This document shows positions 54,289 through 64,000 of a stretch of DNA of 64,000 nucleotides, in pieces (position 1 is the first letter of the stretch; every line of letters starts with the position of its first letter). A program made the translations under genes and the position numbers. The stretch is from Trematomus loennbergii (lineage: Eukaryota > Chordata > Actinopteri > Perciformes > Nototheniidae): positions 1-64,000 of the forward strand of contig JAAOOA010000526.1 in NCBI GenBank assembly GCA_012861695.1, in the 5' to 3' direction. The notes under the pieces are model-generated. The model was not told the DNA's origin, ran no database searches, and saw only the letters and a program-made list of their open reading frames with translations.

Positions 54289-57200
54289 TCATGGACGCAG
54301 TGCAGCTGCTTGACCGGGTGAATCACTACTGTAATAAAAACACTGTTAGTATTTTCAGAAAACAAGTCATAATCCAGACAATATGTATGTTTTATATATT
54401 ATGTTTAAATGGAGTTTTACCAAAGAATTGCATCATCATCTGGGCTTCCGGTCAGTTCATTGTAGTATTTCTTTACCATCTCAAGCTCATCACTTACATC
54501 TAAAAAAATAAAATGGATTCATTTAATACACTGATTGAAATGTTATTGACTTCTTAATTTAGTGGGAATGCTGATAACAGCATTCCAGCTATATGTTATG
54601 CTACAGAAAAAAAGTTTATTATTATTATTCCGCCGGCTTATTTTGGCCCTCTTCTCCTCCCACATTCCACATCGCAGAAACTCCGTTCAATCATCAAAAC
54701 GTTCAGCTCGGTCGGGAATCGATGGCTATTACTTTTATCATTCATAACTTTCATAATTCCAGAGATACATCCCATAATACATCCCATTTTTAACATGGAA
54801 GTCAATGGAGAACTCTGCAGACTTCAACAATCTTCATGCAACTTCAACTGCTAACTGCTCCTTCTTTAACTGCTAACTGCTCCTTCATACTTTCACTCAG
54901 AAACCTCATTCCAACTTTAAAATGTCACACATCTTTCTAACATTATTCGTGTAACACAACTTTTAAATCTGATTCTTACTTTTAGAGATATTAAACATTG
55001 TTCAGACCTTGGTAAAGAGGCTTTCTTCAGATTTTAGTGTGTGATGTCACAGCTAGAGTGGAGCTTCTTTTTCTTTTTTAAACTGCCATAATTCCCAAAC
55101 CCTACATTCCTGAGACATCATTTTTCATGACAAACGTAGGAAAACATCTCGTAGCTTGAAAAATGACAAATAATTAAGCAAAAAATAATTAAACAAAATG
55201 CCTCTTGAGGGCATGAAGTGACAAAAACGTTCAACATGTCTCCATTAAAACCCATTGTAATTTCAGGCTGATATTTCCTCACAGCAGCAGCCACACCTTT
55301 AGTTAAACTGCGAAAAAGGCCACATTATTAACCCGAAAGTACACAAAAATTGCACTTGAGATACTCAACTTCCTTGATATGCTTCACGTTTTGAAATTTC
55401 ACAGATATCTGTTATGGTTCTTCCACAAAACGTTCACATGTAAGAGGTTTATCTCTCATTCAGAACAATGGAAACCTTTGATCTCTGCACACCTCGTTAG
55501 CTCAAATATAAACACCTGTGTCATGGAACACGATGATGTCATCACTCCAACTGACATGCTCAGAGCAGCAGACTTCAGATAAAGGTTAATGGTCCTGCCC
55601 TTAACAGCTCTACGTCAATTATGGGGTGTCATCATCATATGCCGAAGATCAAGAGAAGAGAGAGAGGGCGATCAAGAGAAGAGAGAGAGTAATGTAACCT
55701 CCTAATGTAATGTATAACTCCTATGAAAATGTTCAAAAAGTGCTCAAACTTCACATGTGTGCTAACAGTCCAGCCGTGAAGACATCTACGGGACAGTTTT
55801 GAGATTTCTTCAATGCCGTTGCCATGGCAACACAATGCTCGCCTTGAAACACGGTTTTCTCATAACTTCAGTGAAAATACTCCAAACAGCCCAAAACTTC
55901 ACAGGTTTGGTAACGATGCAGCCATCAACGCATCTAAGCGTATTATGGGGTGTCATCAAATGCCGTTGCCATGGCGACAGACACTCGCCATGAAACACGA
56001 TGTCGCTGTAAGTCCAATCGACACGGTCCAATCGTCCCCCAATCTTCACTTGTATATCACCGGTCCATGCCTCAACAGCTCTACGCCAAATCTGAGATCT
56101 CACCATATGCCGTTTCCATGGAAACGCATCCCTCGCCATAAAACGATGTCGCTATAACTCCTATGAAAATGTTCAAAAAGTGCTCAAACTTCACATGTGT
56201 GCTAACAGTCCAGCCGTGAAGACATCTACGGACAGTTTTGAGATTTCTTCAAATGCCGTTGCCATGGCAACACAATGTCGCCATGAAACACGGTTTTCTC
56301 ATAACTTCAGTGAAAATGCTCCAAACGGCCCAAAACTTCACAGGTTTGGTAACGATGCAGCCATCAACGCATCTAAGCGTATTATGGGATGTCATCAAAT
56401 GCCGTTGCATGGCGACAGATCATTCGCCATCAAGTTAGTTCAAAAGTTTGCAGTTCAAATATTCTGCTGCTTTTCCAAGCCTTTTTACTTTCTTTTCTTC
56501 TCTCATCACACATTCAAGCCCCCAGTGTTCATGTATCATTTCAATCTAAATTATTCACTTTCTTCTTACACATTACATTTCAGCATAGCAGTTTAGCGTC
56601 AGCTTTTCAGCATAAAGCATTCCCACTAGCAATTTCTTCAGGAATTACATTCTCTAGTTACAATCAAATGTACAGTATTTTTGGTGATTTTGTTTCCTTT
56701 ACCTGGGATGGAGACACCATCTGTCTTGAGTGACAGCTCGATTGATTTCTGCATCGTGTTACACTGTTTCTCCAGGATCTCCGACTAAATCAGCATTGAA
56801 ATATTTATTAATTATTAAAAAGAAAGTTAACATTTTTGGACATGTATGTTTGTGTTGCAGTGTTCCTAGTTGAATTTCCCTTGAATTAAGAAAAGTCCTT
56901 TTTGTAAATGATGACCAAAAATCATGGATAAACATTGACATGTGCAGCCCAACATGTTTCAGTGAAGAATTATTTCTGTATGATGAAATATAAAAGGTGA
57001 CAAACCATCAAGTCTCTCAGCTGTTTAATCATGGCGTCTTTAGCCTGAGCAAACATGACGTTCTTTGAACCATGAACGTGCTTTTCAATAGTTTCCCTCA
57101 TGTTTTTCAGCGAGCCTTCTCTTCTAAATTCTTTTGCTCCTACATAAAACAGAAACATGTTGACATAAAAATGTTGCAACAATATGTAGAAGTGTATTTC

Positions 57201-57336
57201 TATGTCTGTAATGATCTTCTGTCTTACTGTCATAGCATTCTTTCATGGTCTCCTCGATTGTTGTTGTCAGGCTGCTGTAGATCGTTTTCTTTCGCTCACG
57301 GATGAGTTTCTTGAGATTTGTTTTCATCTTTTCTTC
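54289..57336 (-). CDS. Gene B C-terminal exons and stop codon
   Basis: Exons 57336-57228 (KMKTNLKKLIRERKKTIYSS), 57139-57006 (LKNMRETIEKHVHGSKNVMF), 56784-56703 (SEILEKQCNTMQKSIELSLK), 54499-54421 (VSDELEMVKKYYNELTGSPD) and 54328-54289, which ends in SPGQAAALRP and TGA. Mostly charged helix or coiled coil. The last exon rests on splice signals and phase only. The intron between 56703 and 54499 is almost wholly a repeat, the array-bearing arm 54561-56662. Confidence 0.7.
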
Positions 57337-59931
57337 CTTAGAGAGAGAATGTGAAGCAAATATTAACATCTTTTCAAATCAATAAGTTACAAAAAAGGCT
57401 CATCTTTCCCTTTATTATTTTTTCCAGATTTTACCTGGAAAATCTGTACATTATTCAAACTGATAGCACGTGTTCACCAGCTGGGGGTGCACTTTGCCCA
57501 ATATCAGAATATTTTATTGTAATCTTGAGTGTGTCTTCATGACTTGGGGCAGGGTCAGATTTACAGCTGCAGTTAACTTTTCAAAGCCATCTCCAGTTCA
57601 TGAATTATTCCAGTACAATGTATATGAATATGTTGACTGATCAAAATGTATTATATTTAATAATATTGCTCACCCTTCCACTACAGTCTCCCTGGCTTTA
57701 CAAACATATCTGATAGTGGACTAATGAATAGGATCTTTTACCTCCGTCTTGAGAAATGTCAGCTGCAGTTTGACATTTTCGCACTCCTTATTCATCAGCT
57801 TCTCTGTGCCAAGTGAAAACGCATAGATGACCCCGTTGAATGGTCCACGGTTTCCTTCATTTCTAAAACATATTAACAAGAGGAAATGCTTACATTCTTA
57901 AGGCCTCAACAAGTTTGTATTTCAATAATGTATTTAAATGTATTGTAAAACACAATTTATCCAACACAGGGTTTTATGTGTTTATTAAGTAATTTCTTAC
58001 GGGAAGGTCTTCTTAAATTCCTCGTCAATGCTGTCGGTCAAACATGAAGTTAACTTCATATTGATGTTTATTAATTCCCCTTTTTTTGGTTTGTGGATGC
58101 CACCATTCTCAACTACACATTTCAATGACCTGTGAAATGCACCACCTTTCGTTGTCTGAAACAAAAACAAAAAATAATTTTGTAAGAGACATTTTCATAT
58201 TTTGTGCAAAATTAGTCATTTTGATTTAATTACAACTTAAATACTCACCGGATAAAGGACCGACTTTAAGACTTTTTCACATGAACTTTTGGATGTTTCA
58301 ACCCCCTCACTGAGGCATTTTTCAAAAGCCATAAGGGTCTCTTTCATGGGTTCCCTGACTTTATCAAGTTCAAGACTCAGCTTTTCTTCAAGTTCTATGG
58401 ACACAGCCGTCTTAATGTTAGCCTGCAACTATACACAATGTACACAGTGTATTTAGCTTACTTATTTTCTATGAATGTTATTATTTTCTTTCAATATTAA
58501 AGACAGTGGAGGAAGATGTTGTTACTTGATCTTACCCCTTCTCTGCTGCTGGCTCCCTGAATCAGAGAGAGAATCCCGCGAGCTCCAGACACATAGTTTA
58601 ATGTCTCAGAGTGCCAGTCATTGAGATCTTGCAGGAATTCCCGCAGTGTGGGAATTTCTGTAAAAAAAATGTAATATACTTACATTACATTCTTGAATGT
58701 ACATGTTATACTCAATTAGTATCTCTACATATTTATTGGAGGAGATAAAACCATTTTGTCATCCGGGCTCACTCATGGAGACTTGAATCACCTGTGTCAG
58801 CTGGATCTAGACTTTTCTTTCTCAAGAACTCTTCGGAGCTCACTGTGAAAACCTTGAAACAGTCCTCACAGAATTGTTTCTTTAAAAAAAAAAAAAGTTT
58901 CGATATAAAACCAGGTTTGCAGTTTTGGACAATATTTGTGTTTTTGTATTCAAGATAACTCACCTTAACGTCTTCTAGTTCGTTGAATGCGCTCGTCACA
59001 TCTGTCTTGGCTTGCTCATTTTGTTCTAGTATCCGAGCACGAACACCAGCTGCTGACCTATATGAAAATATTTGTATTTGAAGAATTACATATATCCCAG
59101 GATATCATATCACTACGCATCTCGATCTTGCTTTCAATTACCAGTGATCACATGGAGTAGCTTAATCCAGCATAACAAAGTGTTTGTGAAGCAACAACAT
59201 TAGGGCAAAAATAAATGGCTGAGATGTTGAGGAATCAAGACACACATGCAGACAATTGAGAAACATGGATACTGTTATGATCATGAATAACCTGGTTTAT
59301 CAAGTTTCAAGTGCACATTATATCCCTGAATACGATCAAAACCAGCATACTAATGTGCCTGTAAACGTAATCAATGTTTCCATGGTTTCTCCTCTTGGCC
59401 ATCTCCGTCTCAAGCGTCAGTGTCTAAATTATTGGATGGTACATTTAACTGAGTACTTTTGACATCTTAAACTACTTACTGATCATCTGAACCTCCGATA
59501 TTATCAGACTTGGTGCAGATAAAATGAATCTGCCGACACTCGCCACCATTTCCCATGAGCCTGCAGGATTCTTCCAGGATCTCCCAGGATTCTTTTTCTG
59601 AAGCTGCTCGATTTATCTCAGCCACAATCCACACAGTAGAACAACTTCCAACAACCTGGAGGAGAATACAGCAAATAATAATGGTTACATTGTCAGTGTA
59701 ACCTTCCACAATAATCAGCATTGCATGTGGATAAATCACCTTTTTCCACATCGTGTCTCTGCTCTTGTTACGGTCCCCATTTCCAGGAAGATCCACAAGT
59801 GTGACATGCTGGAGAAGACCATTGTTCGGCACCCTGACAGTCACACACTTCACCAGTGGCCAATACAACCTCTTCACCTCTTTTGACCCACTTCGTGTGT
59901 ATTTGACCAATTTTGTAGATAACTCTTCAGC
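54289..59931 (-). CDS. Gene B: SLIP-GC-like GTPase paralog, G3 motif to C terminus
   Basis: Thirteen minus-strand exons chain in phase with no internal stop: 59931-59740, 59655-59480, 59057-58964, 58879-58792, 58657-58536, 58428-58249, 58155-58001, 57862-57742, 57336-57228, 57139-57006, 56784-56703, 54499-54421, 54328-54289. They total 1572 nt, or 524 codons including TGA. The first five match gene A exon for exon, with introns alignable too. Motifs: DLPGNGD (G3), TKSD (G4), then a long helical C-terminal part. The P-loop exons would lie at higher coordinates but are absent up to 64000; homology to A stops at a repeat near 60288. The gene is either partial or its 5' exons lie beyond the window. 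B lacks five codons present in A's G3 exon. Confidence 0.82.
54561..56662 (+). repeat. Array-bearing element, right arm, in a gene B intron
   Basis: The inverted counterpart of 51640-53722. It starts at the 30-bp palindrome-like cap (AGTGGGAATGCTGATAACAG) and ends GGAATTACATTCTCTAG. It carries five units with cores at 55818, 55965, 56112, 56258 and 56404 (spacing 146-147). It fills the intron between gene B exons 56784-56703 and 54499-54421, ending 40 bp from the splice donor. Confidence 0.85.
55818..56416. repeat. 147-bp tandem array in the right arm, 5 units
   Basis: The cores at 55818 and 56258 are exact GTTGCCATGGCAAC palindromes; 55965 is GTTGCCATGGCGAC; 56112 is GTTTCCATGGAAAC; 56404 has lost one base. 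The repeating text is the reverse complement of the left-arm array. Confidence 0.9.
57742..59057 (-). CDS. Gene B middle exons
   Basis: Exons 59057-58964, 58879-58792, 58657-58536, 58428-58249, 58155-58001 and 57862-57742. Recognisable segments are SAAGVRARILEQNEQAKTDV, EDCFKVFTVSSEEFLRKKSL, LSLIQGASSREG, IELEEKLSLELDKVREPMKE, GGAFHRSLKCVVENGGIHKP and GPFNGVIYAFSLGTEKLMNK. Alternating helical segments with conserved Cys and Gly are what I expect of the SLIP-GC stalk. The acceptor of exon 58428 is ambiguous by two codons (AG at 58429 or 58423). Confidence 0.8.
59480..59931 (-). CDS. Gene B exons with G3 and G4 motifs
   Basis: Exon 59931-59740 includes LVDLPGNGDRNKSRDTMWKK (G3). Exon 59655-59480 includes CSTVWIVAEINRAASEKESW and FICTKSDNIGG (G4). 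The 84-nt intron between them (59739-59656) has the same length and open frame as in gene A. The few differences from A look like substitutions plus one in-frame 15-nt deletion, which fits a recent duplication under coding constraint. Confidence 0.88.
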
Positions 59932-60285
59932 CTAAAATAAAAAATAAAATAAGAGGCCATGCAAGGCCATTTATTTTTAAATGAACAAACTTTAACTTGA
60001 AATTGCTTTAAAAGATTGTGTTAAATAATTATTACAGCATAACATTAAAAGTACATTTGAAACCCTATCACTGAAAAAAACAAATCTGAGTTAAATCAAA
60101 AAGTAGCAAGTAGCATTTATATTTTAGCAATGGGAACAATTAGGTTTAACATTTTTAACATGATTTTAAATGTAAAGCTGGTAGTGCCTTAAAATATCTA
60201 GGAGGTTCTTGTAAGCAAGTTAGTTACTGTTAGACATTTTCTTTCCTATGATGCATAAAGTAGATATGGTTTTGAAGTTATTAGT

Positions 60286-60560
60286 GCGAATGCTGTGCAA
60301 CAGTATTCCACTATTGTTCTTCAAATCTTTATTCTTCCTTTCTTATTTCAACCGAAACTTTGTCCGCTAACTAATTCAGCATACTTTCAGCTACAGAAAC
60401 CATTCAAATATTCAAATGTTCAGCTCCTTCAGGACATGTGTGCTATGACTTTCTTGTTTATGACATTAATACTTTTTAAAATATTCTGCTTTTTAAACTC
60501 TTTTTTTTACAATGTAACTCAATGGGAGGAACCTTTATTTCTAATTCAGAACAATGGATA
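60286..60560 (+). repeat. Degenerate copy of the array-element end, interrupting gene B upstream homology
   Basis: AGTGCGAATGCTGTGCAACAG and TATTCCACT resemble the palindromic cap at 53693 and 54561; the following GTTCAGCTCCTTC also resembles the family. Similarity of gene B to gene A (1620-1990) stops exactly where it starts. Confidence 0.6.
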
Positions 60561-60659
60561 GGCTCTCCTTTCACTGATCACTGCACATCTCCATGGAAAC
60601 CTTTGATCTCTCACACACAGGTGTTATGATTAGGAGTGCAGCACAGACACTGACACATA

Positions 60660-61622
60660 TGCCCCTTTCACACCGGCGCTTTTCCAGCTCCTGCTCGGAG
60701 CTGGAGCTGGAAAAGCACCGGTTTTTCCTGTTCACACCGCAGCGGCGGCGCGTCATAGCTCCGGAATGCGGTTCACTTCCAGCTCCAAAAAATTGTCGGT
60801 CCAGAGGCAAGAGCTTCGGAGCTATGACGCGGCGTCTCTTACGTCGAGGCGTGCAGGAAACCTTACTTTGACCATCCGTTCGCTGTTATTGATCATTGTG
60901 GAGAGCAGGCAGACGTTTTGTTTGTTATTATAGCAGCTATCGGATGGAATCAATACATGGGCTGTACAGGTTGTCATGTCCGACTATCACAAGTAGAATC
61001 ATAATGAAAAATACGCCGGTAAAATGTGCCCGTAGAAAACGGCTTAGCAAGTAGTCAGTTTAGCTTCGGTGCTATGCTAACATCACCCATGTTATACCAG
61101 AGAAACTTTCATAACAGCGTTGTGATGCCAAACAGCGTCAATTCAGACTGACACACATTCACTTAAGGGGAACTGGGGATATGTATCAGCTGCTTGTGTG
61201 ACAGTCAGACAGTGAATACTTTAGAGCCGTGTGAGCTAACCCGGAGCTAACGGGAGAATAAACTCCTGTGGAAGAGCAGCCAGCACTGCAGCGGTCGGTA
61301 AATGCCGCTGAAACACATTAATAAACAATGAACCACGGCACTCTGGAGAAACGTATAAGGTTGGAGAAGTCGTTATTTAATTTAATCTGGCTTTGTATGA
61401 TTAAAAGCAACACGATCATCGACCCGACGCAGTCCCCCCTCCCCCCCCCCCCGTTGTTGTTGTGGGAGAAAATCAGTGACGTAAACTGTGACGTCATGAC
61501 GCAGCAGCGGCAGCTCTGGGCGGTGTGAACAGAGCGGGAGCTGAAAAGGGAAACCGGAGCTGAACCAGAAAAGCTCTCGCTAGGAGCTAGAAAGGGAAAA
61601 GCGCTGGTGTGAAAGCCGCAAT
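60660..61622. mobile_element. MITE with CTTTCACACC ends
   Basis: The left end CCCCTTTCACACCGGCGCTT and right end AAGCGCTGGTGTGAAAG are inverted. GAGCTGGAGCTGGAAAAG-like stretches recur near both ends. No transposase or clear TSD. A C-run at about 61440-61453 lies inside. Confidence 0.65.
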
Positions 61623-61879
61623 AGAGGGGAGTTTAACACACTGTCTCAGCCTATACAGTACTGTCTGATGGAAACTCCATACACTTAAATATTAAGCTTT
61701 ATCACTATTTGTCTCCAGTTTTACATTTCTCTTTCAAGTTTCCAAAGTCAGTGCAATGCATTTGAGCTTTAACAATTTTAATTCAAATAATTTCACTTTT
61801 CTGCATTTTTCCTCTAAGTTCAGCAACACACTTACTTGGTGTATGAAGCTAAATGCAGCTACAGACATCATTCAGCTAT

Positions 61880-62216
61880 TACAGTTTTTCTCGATTGCTA
61901 AAATTATACATACAGCACAATTATTAACTGACACTCAAAGAGCAAAACATCGGCTCAAATCTCCAAAACTCTAAACACGTTTTCAGCTTTTCACACAATT
62001 TGCAAATCAACATGGCACTTTTTGCAAACCACTGCACACGTTTCTCCACGTAAGACACAGGCATCTGACATTAAGTCATGTGTTAGCTGGTTTAAAACAC
62101 TGATATTCAAAAGGCCTCACACATGGACCAATGATCAAGAAACACGTTCCACCTAACCAAACACTTGATAGCATAATTGTTGGCTCATCAATCAGGATGT
62201 TAGCACTATAAAAGCC
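61880..62216 (+). mobile_element. Tc1/mariner-like left-end fragment
   Basis: Matches 46629-46975 from ACAGTTTTTCTCGATTGCTA to GGATGTTAGCACTATAAAA, where another repeat (GCGTTCACACC) begins. Only non-coding 5' sequence is present. Confidence 0.75.
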
Positions 62217-62251
62217 GCGTTCACACCAAGTACTTTTCCGTAGGCTACTTA

Positions 62252-63005
62252 TGGCGCGTTTCCACTACAGCGCGGAGCACGGTTTAAGAGGGCTGTGACG
62301 TCAGCGGCCCGTTTTTGGTTGCGTTTCCACTTGGCCTAGTACCGGCCGGCGGGTCCTAATTCACAGTTTTTCTGGCCTCATAAAATCGTGGGTCTAGGGC
62401 CAGAGACAACGAGGCTGAGTATGCTAAACTAGAGAGAGAATCGCTGGCAAGGGGGCTACAACTACAACAAGATGGACATATTGACCGTGATTTAATTGTA
62501 ATACACGTTTCAAAATGATGCCGAAGTAACAACATACTGATACCGGTTAGTAAAAACCATGAATTAATGCTTTGACAAGTCTGCAGACAGACGGCAGGCG
62601 AAAAACCTTTTAAAATGCGTGTTTCTAAATGGAGATTGGCTAAGCTAACGCAGTATATGCTCCGACCGTCCACACTCACAACAACGGCCTATACAGGCAT
62701 AAATAAAGCAGCGACTGTATTCGCCATGACACAGGCAGTCTGTTGGTTTGTACTTGTTTAACTTTTGTCTAGTTTCTGAACATATATGAGGAGCCGTGAG
62801 CTCTGAGTGCTAACAGCTAACGGCTGTGTTGTTTTTCTGGGGTTCTCATTGAAGATGACGTCACGGCTCCGCCTACACTGCGTTACTATAGATACTACCC
62901 CAGTTCCTAAACTGTAATGGAAATGCGCCATAAAGTGAGCCAGTCCTAACGAGGCCTAGCCATACCGAGCGAGGCCGAGCGAGGCCGTGTAGTGGAAACG
63001 CGCCA
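62252..63005. mobile_element. Harbinger-like MITE, TSD TTA
   Basis: Inverted ends TGGCGCGTTTCCACTACA and TGTAGTGGAAACGCGCCA, flanked by TTA (62249-62251) and TTA (63006-63008). A 3-bp TWA target fits PIF/Harbinger. No ORF. It is nested in another repeat whose halves both contain GCGTTCACACC (62218 and 63050). Confidence 0.8.
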
Positions 63006-63404
63006 TTAGTGCCCCGGCACTTATTACCCCAGGGCGCTTAGTACAGATCGCGTTCACACCGGAATAAGTTCCCTGAGGGAAGATTACGCAAATGAGCCGC
63101 TGACGTCACTTCGTCTTCTTCTGCTTTGGGTTTACTGGCAGTTTACTGGCCGCAAACCACTTCACGGTGTATACTGCTACCCGAAGTCCCCGGCCGGAAG
63201 TCCCCGGAGTTGGGGACTGGCCAGCAGCTTCTACTGAATGTGATTTAGGTGCTTTTTCTATCCAGTAGTATTTGCCACAACGTTGTCTTTAGACTTTCTC
63301 GACGATGTTCGTCGCATGAATAAGCGGCAGCATTAGGGCAATATCTGTGAATTACTCTCACATCCTACACACTACTGAAACCACAATCAGGTCATCTACG
63401 ATCT

Positions 63405-63680
63405 GCGGAGGCCTGCTCCCACCTGTAGAGTGGCTCCACGCTTCGGGCTGGGGCCTGCTTCCACCGGGCGTGTGCTGCTGTGCGGAGGAGGATTTGCCGC
63501 GGCTGGGGCCTGCTCTCCACCTGTCCTGGTTCTGCTGTTGCGGAGGCCTGCTCCCACCTGTCGTGTGCTCCAGTGTCGCGTGCTGCTTTGCTGAGGAGAC
63601 CTTTTACCCCGGGGATACCACGGAGAGACCGGAGCGCTTCCTCGCTGCTGCTTTCGCCTGTCCTTTGCTGCTGTGAGGAG
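63405..63680 (+). repeat. GC-rich imperfect tandem repeat upstream of a partial ORF
   Basis: GGAGGCCTGCTCCCACCTGT or close variants occur at about 63405, 63448, 63505 and 63541, spaced by TGCTGCTGTGCGGAGGAGGA-like text. It may be a 5'UTR/promoter repeat of the element or gene that starts at 63732. Confidence 0.6.
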
Positions 63681-63731
63681 GAGGATTTTTGCCCCAGGAA
63701 CATCGCGGATACTGTGTGCTGGTCTGGGAAA

Positions 63732-64000
63732 ATGGCCCATATCGTGATTCTGCTGTGCCTGTTAACTGTTCTGGACTATGAGAAGATCTCTAGTCATACT
63801 GAGAAGCCCACTGGATTCAGGTCTGTTCTGCCACCCGCAGTAGGCATCCCCTGCAAAGGGTCGGATGTGTTACACAAACAGTTACCGGTTACCTTGTCGC
63901 AGACAATCTGCTCGACAAAATATGTTTGTCTTTTTTGTTTGCCTGCGATGATGGTACTTCAGGACTGCTTCTTAAACTCTAATCAAACTCTCGCAGACTT
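63732..64000 (+). CDS. Partial ORF with a signal-like N terminus, unknown, runs off the window
   Basis: ATG at 63732 opens MAHIVILLCLLTVLDYEK and stays open for 89 codons to the window end, with several Cys. The hydrophobic start could be a signal peptide or a membrane anchor. It follows a GC-rich repeat and MITEs, so it may be the start of a retroelement ORF or the first exon of a host gene. I do not recognise the protein. Confidence 0.4.
   Translation, partial: MAHIVILLCLLTVLDYEKISSHTEKPTGFRSVLPPAVGIPCKGSDVLHKQLPVTLSQTICSTKYVCLFCLPAMMVLQDCFLNSNQTLAD

Overview
The window looks like ray-finned fish (teleost) nuclear DNA. Genes are split into short exons with GT/AG introns. There are long (CA)n, (TA)n, (GA)n and (CTTT)n microsatellites. 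Non-coding space is packed with cut-and-paste DNA transposons, mostly hAT elements with 8-bp target-site duplications (TSDs), plus TTAA-type, Harbinger-like, THAP/P-like and Tc1/mariner-like elements and one LINE fragment. Nothing bacterial or viral was seen.

The only host genes I can support are two tandem paralogs on the minus strand, both related to the nuclear GTPase SLIP-GC (NUGGC) family. Gene A starts at ATG 22543 and runs left off the window, with 14 coding exons found between 22543 and 227: an N-terminal SAM-like segment, a basic NLS-like segment, the P-loop GTPase domain and the start of the helical region. Gene B is upstream of A. Its exons from the G3 motif to a stop codon lie between 59931 and 54289 (13 exons, 524 codons in phase). 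Its P-loop exons are not in the window; homology to A stops at about 60288, where a repeat begins. Each of gene A's two clear single-base reading-frame breaks lies in or beside an A-run; gene B is open throughout what is visible.

Layout, left to right. 1-3.8 kb: gene A GTPase exons. 3.99-8.36 kb: a TTAA element holding a hAT, which holds a LINE, which holds a hairpin repeat. 9.4-17.2 kb: three nested hAT elements with fragments of at least three transposases. 17.3-18.0 kb: gene A exons. 18.3-22.4 kb: a hAT with exact TSDs in the first coding intron. 22.5 kb: gene A start. 22.8-28.7 kb and 34.3-41.0 kb: two direct copies of one repeat block whose different later insertions give empty and filled sites. 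29-31.3 kb: a small ORF with its own TATA box, and a THAP-bearing element. 31.3-33.5 kb: decayed repeats. 41-50.7 kb: mostly featureless, with short tandem repeats and a Tc1-like remnant. 50.7-54.2 kb: a hAT containing a 148-bp tandem array. 54.3-59.9 kb: gene B, with the inverted copy of the array in one intron. 60.3-64 kb: MITEs and an unidentified ORF running off the end.

The two genes would each make a nuclear GTPase if intact. The rest of the sequence is mobile-element growth of introns and intergenic space. The most unusual structures are the 2.1-kb inverted repeat with RFX X-box-like palindromes at nucleosome-like spacing, and an 84-nt intron kept open in frame in both genes.
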